The translations under genes were made by a program, and so were the position numbers. The notes beneath the pieces were generated by a model. It had not been told where the DNA came from. It saw only the letters and a program-made list of their open reading frames with translations, and did no database searches. A stretch of 46,687 nt of DNA from a virus. The stretch covers positions 1 to 46,687 of the IMG/VR virus record IMGVR_UViG_3300010397_001068; one strand, written 5' to 3'. Positions within the stretch are counted from its first letter, which is position 1. Each line of letters starts with the position of its first letter. This document shows, in pieces, positions 41,362 through 46,687 of this stretch.

Positions 41362-42206
41362 AAGCGGCCCTCTACGCCCGCACCTCCGCGGCCGACCTCG
41401 GCCGCGTCACGGTCGAGCAGGTCCTCGGCGACCTCCGCGCATATGTCGCGCGCCGCGGCTGGGACGTGTCGCTCTCGGCCGCCGATCGCAACCCCTGGCT
41501 CCACGGCCGGCGCGAAGGACTGGAGGCTGTCACCGCGGCGATCCGCGACAGGTCGATCGACGTCCTCGTCGTGACGACGCTCACCCAACTCGCCCGCGAC
41601 GTCCGGCACCTGGCCGAGGTGGGCAAGGCCCTCCTCGGCGACGGCGAGCAGCAGGAGATCTGCCTCGTCGCGGTCGAAGAGGTCCTCGACACCACGACGC
41701 CTGCGGGAGCCATCCGCTGGCGCGACTGGGTGGAGATCTCCTCCAAGATCGCCCACCACACGCGCCGCGAAGCCTCGATCGTCGCGCACCTGCGAGCGGC
41801 CGAGGATGCCTGGGGTCGCCCCTGCGTCGCCGTGAACCCGCTCGAGCTCCTCAGCCTGTGGGAAGGTCGCGCTGGCCACCGGCCCCTCTCCGCGCGAGAG
41901 ATCGCCGGCAAGCTCGGCGTCTCGGCCACCACCGTCCGCGCCCGCCTCGCCGAGCTCCGCGACGCCGGCCGCGTCAACGACGTAGCCCGCGAGCAGGCCC
42001 TGGCCGCCAAGGGAGCGCGCAAGGGCGGCCGGCCCCCGCGACCGCTAAACGATGACGACGTTCGCGCGGCCTGGGAGCAGGCCAGCAGCCGCTTCGGCAT
42101 TCCACGCCAGCCGAGTGCCGCAACTCTCGCCCGGAAGCTCCGGGTGAGCCCCAGCCGTCTCACCGAAAAGCTTCGAGCCCTCGGGCTCTTGGAGGGAAAG
42201 CCATGA
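41358..42206 (+). CDS. small serine recombinase / resolvase-like protein
   Basis: 282 residues. Resolvase N-terminus AALYARTSAAD with the catalytic-type Ser10, then VLVVTTLTQLARDVRHL, the usual DRLARN-like segment altered. The C-terminal half has two helix-turn-helix units (SAREIAGKLGVSATTVRARL and SAATLARKLRVSPSRL). Unusual: no recombinase zinc domain and a degenerate middle. Could be an active invertase/resolvase or a regulator derived from one. Confidence 0.65.
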   Translation: MKAALYARTSAADLGRVTVEQVLGDLRAYVARRGWDVSLSAADRNPWLHGRREGLEAVTAAIRDRSIDVLVVTTLTQLARDVRHLAEVGKALLGDGEQQEICLVAVEEVLDTTTPAGAIRWRDWVEISSKIAHHTRREASIVAHLRAAEDAWGRPCVAVNPLELLSLWEGRAGHRPLSAREIAGKLGVSATTVRARLAELRDAGRVNDVAREQALAAKGARKGGRPPRPLNDDDVRAAWEQASSRFGIPRQPSAATLARKLRVSPSRLTEKLRALGLLEGKP

Positions 42207-42526
42207 CTGGTTTACCTGTCAACGTTGCGGTCACGCCCCTGTCCTGGTTTCATCCGCTGACCACGCCGGATGCGACTACGGATCTGCTGCTGATCGTCTT
42301 CACCACTCCCGGGACGGGTTGGCCGTGGCGCCGTGAAGGCGAGGTCCTTGTCGAGAAAGCAGTCTACGACCCTGGCCAGTTCGGCTGGATTATCCAGGGG
42401 GGCCGGTACGATGGGGAGTACATCCAGCGCGATTGGGTGCGCGCCTGGGCCAACGCTGGCCAGGTTCTGGGGCAGTTGAGCAACCTTCCCGCCTTTTCGT
42501 TGGATCTTCCAGGGGAGATCGCGTGA
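42203..42526 (+). CDS. hypothetical protein
   Basis: 107 residues, ATGA-coupled. A compact beta-type sequence (TPLSWFHPLTTPDATTDLL, WIIQGGRYDGEYIQRDW) with many aromatic residues. Resembles DUF551-like small phage proteins only loosely. Function unknown. Confidence 0.55.
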   Translation: MTGLPVNVAVTPLSWFHPLTTPDATTDLLLIVFTTPGTGWPWRREGEVLVEKAVYDPGQFGWIIQGGRYDGEYIQRDWVRAWANAGQVLGQLSNLPAFSLDLPGEIA

Positions 42527-43179
42527 GGCGGCGCCTGGGCCTCTGGATCGCCATGGCGGCCGTCGTGGTCGCCACGCCGCGGCTGGTGCTGACCCTCCTG
42601 GCCGGCGAGAGGATCGGCCTGCCCCCGGGCGCCACGGCCGCGCTGATCGCCATCTCCGGCGCCGGCGCTGCCGTCGTCCTGAGCGCCGGCCAGCTCTACA
42701 TCGTCCACGTCGTGGGGACCGTCCCGCAGCGAGTGACCCTCGCGTTCCTCTGGGCCGGCATCCTCCTCATGACCGCCGTCCTGGTCGTGCCGATGATCAT
42801 CGCCGGCCTCGAAGCGCGTACTCTGCCCGAGGTCCTCACCCAACCCGTGACGCCCGGCTGGGCGGGGCGCTGGACCTGGGCGGCCGTCGCCGTCCTCGCC
42901 GTCGAGCTTGCCGCGGCCGTCTGCGTGTACGCCGCCCGCCTGCACGGCCGGGAAGCTGAGCAGAGAGCTGAGCTGGAGCAGCAGCTCAGCATGCTGCAAG
43001 CACAGCTTGCTGCTTCTCAGCAAGCAAGGCAGCAGAGGCGTGCAAGCAAGCAGCAGCCGGCAGCAGCCGGCGAGCTGGTGCCCTGCCGCAACGCAGGCGC
43101 CGGCTGCGACTACGTCGGCTCCGAGATGGGGGAACGGGGACACCAGACGCACTGCCCGGCGAAGGGTGGTGCTCGTTGA
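42523..43179 (+). CDS. multi-pass membrane protein with zinc-finger tail
   Basis: 218 residues from GTG 42523. Four hydrophobic segments (about 6-24, 36-56, 68-92 and 118-140) are followed by a Gln-rich coiled coil (AELEQQLSMLQAQLAAS). The end has CRNAGAGCDYVGSEMGERGH..HC, a TRAF-like C2HC pattern. Membrane anchoring of a cytosolic zinc finger is inferred. The coiled-coil DNA is low-complexity (cagc-rich). Function unknown. Confidence 0.55.
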   Translation: MRRRLGLWIAMAAVVVATPRLVLTLLAGERIGLPPGATAALIAISGAGAAVVLSAGQLYIVHVVGTVPQRVTLAFLWAGILLMTAVLVVPMIIAGLEARTLPEVLTQPVTPGWAGRWTWAAVAVLAVELAAAVCVYAARLHGREAEQRAELEQQLSMLQAQLAASQQARQQRRASKQQPAAAGELVPCRNAGAGCDYVGSEMGERGHQTHCPAKGGAR

Positions 43180-43673
43180 AGCCAATCACGCAAACCCTCA
43201 CGGGCGAGGAGGGGAACTGCTTCGCGGCCTGTATCGCGAGTCTCTTGGAGGTCAAGCTCGGCGAGATCGACCTGATCATGGGAGGCGATTGGTACAACCG
43301 CTTCAATGCGTGGCTCGCGCCTCGCGGACTGGCCTACTTCGAGATCTACTTCACCGAGCCGTTGCCACCTTCGGTCTTTGGAGCCATTGCCGCCGATCAA
43401 CTATGGGTTGCGGTCGGGCCGACCCCCAGGGGCTTGCTCCACGCGGTCGTCATGCGGGGCGAAACCCTCGCCCACGATCCGCACCCCTCGGCGGTCGGGT
43501 TGTCCGCTATCCACGGCGCTGGGTTCTTGGTTCCCCTCGACCCCTCGACCTCCGCGAGCTGGAGCTCAGGTTGGGAGGGTGGGTGGCAGATGGCAGTGCG
43601 GACCTGCGCACGGGAGGTGAGCCGACTCGGATTGACAAACCTCGCGGATCACCTCCTGCGGAGCCTGCGGTAA
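43176..43673 (+). CDS. C39-like papain-fold protein
   Basis: 165 residues from TTG 43176. A cysteine in GNCFAACIASLLE, a histidine in GLLHAVVM and an Asp in DPHPS are in the order of papain-like C39 peptidases. The pattern is frequent in phage early regions. Substrate unknown; no signal peptide, so it acts in the cytoplasm and is unlikely to be the endolysin. Confidence 0.6.
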   Translation: MKPITQTLTGEEGNCFAACIASLLEVKLGEIDLIMGGDWYNRFNAWLAPRGLAYFEIYFTEPLPPSVFGAIAADQLWVAVGPTPRGLLHAVVMRGETLAHDPHPSAVGLSAIHGAGFLVPLDPSTSASWSSGWEGGWQMAVRTCAREVSRLGLTNLADHLLRSLR

Positions 43674-43691
43674 CACGCGCGAGCGCCTGCT

Positions 43692-43850
43692 ATGCTTTCT
43701 CTCGAAAAATGCCGCGAGATCTTGGGCCCCGTCGCCAAGGGGAAGAGCGACGCCCAGATCGATCAACTGCGAGGTGAGCTCTACATGCTCGCCGGCATCG
43801 CGATCGCGGCCTTCAAGGAGTCGAGGAAACCTGGCGAGACCGGAAAATGA
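43692..43850 (+). CDS. small protein preceding the integrase (52 aa)
   Basis: ATG 43692 to TGA 43848-43850, overlapping the integrase ATG as ATGA. Helical sequence with EKCREILGPVAKGKSD and DQLRGELYMLAGIAIAAF. Small helical proteins of this look often precede serine recombinase genes. It could be a recombination directionality factor, but only position supports that. Confidence 0.6.
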   Translation: MLSLEKCREILGPVAKGKSDAQIDQLRGELYMLAGIAIAAFKESRKPGETGK

Positions 43851-45373
43851 CACAGCGCGCAGTCATCTACACCAGGGTCTCCAGCGAACGCCAGGTGGCG
43901 AACCACTCGCTGCCCGTCCAACACCGCGGCTGTCTCGACTATTGCGAGCGAGAGGGCATGGAGGTCGCCAGGGTCTTTGTGGAGGGAGGAGAGTCTGCTA
44001 AGACGGCAGACCGAACCGAGCTCCAGGCTATGCTCGCCTACTGTCGAAAGCACCTCGGCCAAGTGCAGTTCCTGGTTGTCTACACGGTCGACCGGCTGGC
44101 GCGGAATCAATTCGACCACGCGATGATCCGCCGGCACCTCGCGACGCTTGGAATCACCCTCCGCGCCGCGAGCCAGCCGATCGACGACTCACCAACCGGC
44201 AGGGCGATGGAGGGCATGCTCTCCGTTTTTGCGCAACTCGACAACGACATCCGCGCAGAGAAGGTCAAGGAGGGGATGCAGGAGGCGGCGAAAGGCGGCC
44301 AGTGGATCTGGCGGGCGCCGTTGGGATACGTCCACGCTGTGCGGCCGGAGGGCGGGCGGACGATGATACCGGACCCGGTCCGTGGCCCTCTGGTGGTCAA
44401 GGCCTTCGAGCTGGTCGCCGCAGGCCACACGGCCGCTTCTGCCCTGGCCGAGGTTACGGCCCTCGGCCTACGCACCGCGCGTGGTGAGCCCCTCATCCCA
44501 GAAAGCTTCAAGCACGTCCTGGACAACCACGTCTACGCGGGGCGTGTGCGTGTGCCCTCCTGGCAACTGGACGTCCCCGGCAACTTTTCTGCGCTGGTCG
44601 ACCCTGACCTCTGGTGGCGGGCGCAGTCGAAGCTCAACGGCGGAGCCGCCGTCATACCGCACCGCCGAGGCAGGCCGGACTTCCCCCTGAGGGGGACGGT
44701 CATCTGCGGCGCCTGCGGTCGGCCCTTGACGGCGAGTTGGTCGACTGGAAGAAGGGGAGGGAAGTACGGCTACTACCACTGCCCGGCGCCCGCGCGCTGC
44801 AAGGCCACGAAGGTCCGCAAGGAAGAGATCGAGGAGGACTTCCTGCAACTCCTCCGCGAGCTCCGGCCAGAGCGTGAGTACCTCGCCCTCTTCCGGGCGG
44901 TCACCCTGGACGCCTGGCATGACGATCAAAAAGACATCGTAGATCGGCGGGCCGCACTGGAAGCGGAGGTCCGCGAAACCAAGAGGCGACGAGACCGCCT
45001 GGTGGAGGCGTACCTCTACGAGCAAGCCATTTCGGAGGAGGTCTACCAGGACCAGATGGCCCGCATCGACGAGGCCTACACCCTGGCCAACATGCGCCTG
45101 CACGACGCGCAGGTGTCCGAGATCGACATAGAGGCCGTGCTTGCCTTCGCCGAGCACCTCGCCCTGAAGGCCGACCGAATCTGGCTGGCCGCCACCCTGG
45201 AACAGCGCCAGCGCCTCCAGCGCGGCCTCTATCCAGACGGGCTCAAGATCACGGAAAACCGGCTAGTTCGAACCCCCCCAACCCTATTGATCTTCAATGG
45301 GTTGGGAGCGTTCCCCGAGGGAATCGAAATATGGTCTGCCTGGAGGGATTCGAACCCCCGACCCGCGGCTTAG
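43847..45373 (+). CDS. large serine integrase, C-terminus exchanged at attR
   Basis: 508 residues in the lysogen. Resolvase domain (about 4-145) with YTRVSS and catalytic S12, VDRLARNQ at 81-88; recombinase domain (about 150-265); zinc ribbon with C277, C280, C302 and C308; coiled coil (about 355-420). The last ten residues (WRDSNPRPAA) are antisense tRNA-Arg(TCT) sequence, past attR. In the excised circle, residue 498 would instead continue into 28 phage codons (3542-3625). It is the only recombinase touching an att site and is therefore the likely integrase. Confidence 0.92.
   Translation: MTQRAVIYTRVSSERQVANHSLPVQHRGCLDYCEREGMEVARVFVEGGESAKTADRTELQAMLAYCRKHLGQVQFLVVYTVDRLARNQFDHAMIRRHLATLGITLRAASQPIDDSPTGRAMEGMLSVFAQLDNDIRAEKVKEGMQEAAKGGQWIWRAPLGYVHAVRPEGGRTMIPDPVRGPLVVKAFELVAAGHTAASALAEVTALGLRTARGEPLIPESFKHVLDNHVYAGRVRVPSWQLDVPGNFSALVDPDLWWRAQSKLNGGAAVIPHRRGRPDFPLRGTVICGACGRPLTASWSTGRRGGKYGYYHCPAPARCKATKVRKEEIEEDFLQLLRELRPEREYLALFRAVTLDAWHDDQKDIVDRRAALEAEVRETKRRRDRLVEAYLYEQAISEEVYQDQMARIDEAYTLANMRLHDAQVSEIDIEAVLAFAEHLALKADRIWLAATLEQRQRLQRGLYPDGLKITENRLVRTPPTLLIFNGLGAFPEGIEIWSAWRDSNPRPAA
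45326..45340. other. attR core
   Basis: gaaatatggtctgcc, identical to attL. Its last nine bases are the 3' CCA end and part of the acceptor stem of tRNA-Arg(TCT) on the reverse strand, so the tRNA stays intact after integration. It also encodes integrase residues near 494-498. Confidence 0.9.
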
Positions 45374-45408
45374 AAGGCCGCCGCTCTATCCAACTGAGCT
45401 ACAGGCAG
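45332..45408 (-). tRNA. tRNA-Arg (anticodon TCT), integration target
   Basis: 77-nt reverse-strand cloverleaf with encoded CCA. Acceptor CTGCCTG/CAGGCAG; anticodon stem GCGGC/GCCGC closes CTTCTAA, anticodon TCT (reads AGA). T-arm GGGTTCGAATCCC. Its 3' end is the attB site. Confidence 0.95.
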
Positions 45409-45464
45409 CCAGGTGCGCGGTTCGTCGCCTTCGGCCTGGATTCCCCTCGGGACGCCGTCGGATA

Positions 45465-45538
45465 TCGGGGCGCCCAGATTTGAACTGGGGACCCCCTGCG
45501 CCCAAGGCAGGTGCGCTACCAGGCTGCGCTACGCCCCG
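45465..45538 (-). tRNA. tRNA-Pro (anticodon TGG)
   Basis: 74-nt reverse-strand cloverleaf, no encoded CCA. Acceptor CGGGGCG/CGCCCCG; anticodon stem CCTGC/GCAGG closes CTTGGGC, anticodon TGG. T-arm AGTTCAAATCT. It is first in the tRNA operon after the promoter. Confidence 0.95.
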
Positions 45539-45556
45539 ACGAAAAACGCGCATGGC

Positions 45557-45586
45557 AGTGTAAGCTGATCTCCGGAAACATGTCAA
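45557..45586 (-). promoter_or_regulatory. promoter of the tRNA operon
   Basis: Reverse strand: perfect -35 TTGACA (45581-45586), 18-bp spacer, -10 TACACT (45557-45562). It would start transcription just before tRNA-Pro, then tRNA-Arg(TCT) and, in the uninterrupted chromosome, tRNA-Arg(CCG). The rest of 45587-45664 shows nothing else I can name. Confidence 0.65.
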
Positions 45587-45664
45587 ACCGGGACCAACCG
45601 TGTCTGCGCAGAGACGGTCATGGTAGGGTAGATGCCGACCGCATCGAGGTGATTCGAGCAAGCC

Positions 45665-46687
45665 ATGACTTTTGGTGAGGAGCAGCGGCCCGCGTACAGC
45701 CGGGCGCTTCTGGTACCCGGCCCTTTGCCGCCCTTATCCCACCTCGGCGTCACGCTGTTTCGCCACGCCGCGGGAACCAGCCTCCGCTATGCCCTCTACC
45801 ATCTGGGGCTCCCCGTTCCCGAGACTCCGCCGTTCAAGACGATCCGGCTCCGGCTGTACCTGGACGCGCGGGAGCTGCGCAATCTCCTCACCCATACACC
45901 GGGCGGCGAGGACGTAGTGGCGGCACTGCTCGAGCCCGGAGGACGGGGCGGGCTGCCGCAGGCGGCACGGCCGCTCTCCGCGGCGCTCGGCTTCCACCGC
46001 CTCCGCCTGCTGCGCTTCCGGCCGCCGTCGCCGCGGCTCCTCGCGCCGCAGGGCGGCGAGTCGCCGCAGGAGCTCTGGAAGCGCTTCCGCACCCATTTCA
46101 GCCGGCTGCTGCCGCGGGTCAACGACGCACTGCTCGCCGACGTCATCGCCTCGGTGAACCGGCGCGCGGCCCGCACGTCCGGCGAGCCATTGCCGCCGGT
46201 CCTCAGCCGCTATGCCTGGGAGCTGCGCACCGGGGGGGAGGTCGATCTCCGCCTGTTCGGCCTGCCCGACCTTCTGGCGCCGTCCTGGGCCGAGACCCCT
46301 GACCGAGCCCGGGCGGCCTTGCAGTCGTTGCAGCCGCACGAGGTTCCCGGCCACGACCGCTACCGGGGCCGCTTCCGCGAGGCCTACCGCGCCCTGCTCA
46401 GCCAACTGGCCCCCATCTTCCGTGCGCTGGCACAGAGCGCCGTGGAGCGCGGTTTCCTGAAAGAGCCGGAGGACGCCTATTTCCTCCCCTTCGACCTCGC
46501 CGGCGACCTCGCGGCGGACAAGAAGCCCGCCTGGCTGGAGGATGGGCTGCACAACAATCGGGTCGAATATGACAGCCTCCGCCGCGCCGCCGAGCCGCTC
46601 GACCTGATGAGCGAGAAGCAGGAGATGGCACCGGTCGCGAGCGAGCGGCCGGAGTGGGAGTGGACTCCCCTGCTGCCGCTGCCGTAA
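45665..46687 (+). CDS. PEP-synthase central-region-like protein
   Basis: 340 residues, TAA at the last base of the window. The helical middle (RYRGRFREAYRALLSQLAP, then ERGFLKEPEDAYFLPFD) resembles the linker region of PEP synthase/PEP-utilising enzymes between the ATP-grasp and phosphohistidine domains. The ATP-grasp and catalytic His domains are absent. It may act with separately encoded partners or be a non-catalytic relative. Host gene, outside the prophage. Confidence 0.45.
   Translation: MTFGEEQRPAYSRALLVPGPLPPLSHLGVTLFRHAAGTSLRYALYHLGLPVPETPPFKTIRLRLYLDARELRNLLTHTPGGEDVVAALLEPGGRGGLPQAARPLSAALGFHRLRLLRFRPPSPRLLAPQGGESPQELWKRFRTHFSRLLPRVNDALLADVIASVNRRAARTSGEPLPPVLSRYAWELRTGGEVDLRLFGLPDLLAPSWAETPDRARAALQSLQPHEVPGHDRYRGRFREAYRALLSQLAPIFRALAQSAVERGFLKEPEDAYFLPFDLAGDLAADKKPAWLEDGLHNNRVEYDSLRRAAEPLDLMSEKQEMAPVASERPEWEWTPLLPLP

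Larger units (their letters stand above)
3527..45340. mobile_element. complete prophage, Mu-like head and siphovirus-like tail
   Basis: The limits are the 15-bp direct repeat gaaatatggtctgcc at each end, which overlaps the 3' end of tRNA-Arg(TCT). One copy plus the interior is 41,799 bp. Inside are terminase, portal, capsid, tail, lysis-candidate, repressor, replication and integrase genes, nearly all on the plus strand with stop/start overlaps. No MuA/MuB-type transposition genes are seen, despite the Mu-like head genes. Joining the ends restores a longer integrase reading frame, which independently supports the exact boundary. One frameshift (ASCH gene) and another possible one (32292-32533) are the only damage visible. 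Confidence 0.9.

Noticed and set aside
43633-43697. TTGACA with a TATGCT downstream as a promoter for the integrase
   Set aside because: The boxes are more than 50 bp apart, and neither has a suitable partner at 16-18 bp.
45297-45563. Open frame on the plus strand reading GGIRTPDPRLRRPPLYP
   Set aside because: It is antisense to tRNA-Arg(TCT) and tRNA-Pro, a well-known false translation of tRNA genes.

Overview
The window is a high-GC chromosomal segment carrying one complete-looking prophage of about 41.8 kb (3527-45340). Flanking host DNA lies on the left (1-3526) and right (45341-46687). GC content (high 60s % by eye), frequent GTG/TTG starts and the host gene types suggest a Gram-negative, high-GC bacterium. 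Acidobacteriota-like is my best guess, at low confidence.

Host left flank. It holds a frameshifted FRG-domain gene, small genes with a decayed duplicate, a 12 x 21-bp minisatellite enclosed by ~32-bp inverted repeats, and an AAA ATPase/DUF4143 gene. That ATPase gene sits between a degenerate tRNA 3'-end copy and an intact tRNA-Arg(CCG), so the tRNA cluster looks like a recurrent integration site. Host right flank. It holds tRNA-Arg(TCT), tRNA-Pro(TGG), their likely promoter, and a gene resembling the central part of PEP-synthase-like enzymes.

Prophage ends. A 15-bp direct repeat (gaaatatggtctgcc) at 3527-3541 and 45326-45340 marks attL and attR. It overlaps the 3' end of tRNA-Arg(TCT), so the phage entered a tRNA operon and separated tRNA-Arg(CCG) from it. 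The large serine integrase gene (43847-45373) runs through attR and, in the lysogen, ends in antisense tRNA sequence. Joining the ends as in the excised circle lets its frame continue through 28 codons stranded at 3542-3625 and stop in an ATGA overlap with the next gene at 3625. attP therefore lies inside the integrase gene, and the integrase C-terminus differs between lysogen and circle.

Prophage layout. Left end: a TGT/DpdA-like gene and a frameshifted ASCH-domain gene, then two reverse-strand tyrosine recombinases separated by a 32-bp perfect palindrome. 6932-18 kb: packaging and Mu-like head genes (terminase, DUF935 portal fused to MuF, gpI-type protease with nested scaffold, gpT-like capsid, gp36-like connector), interrupted by a secreted beta-rich protein gene. 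17.7-28.6 kb: siphovirus-like tail (tube, tape measure, tip proteins) and a holin-like protein; no sheath and no recognisable endolysin. 28.6-31.5 kb: envelope proteins, a small secreted peptide, a terminator and a TPR protein. 31.4-32.1 kb: divergent HTH regulators around paired operators. 32.1-45.4 kb: early genes, with small Cys-rich proteins, a C5 and an N6/N4-type DNA methyltransferase, an initiator gene containing five perfect hairpins (likely origin), a helicase loader, DnaB helicase, a small serine recombinase, a membrane protein, a C39-like fold protein and the integrase. Most adjacent genes overlap by ATGA/GTGA/TTGA, indicating dense translational coupling.
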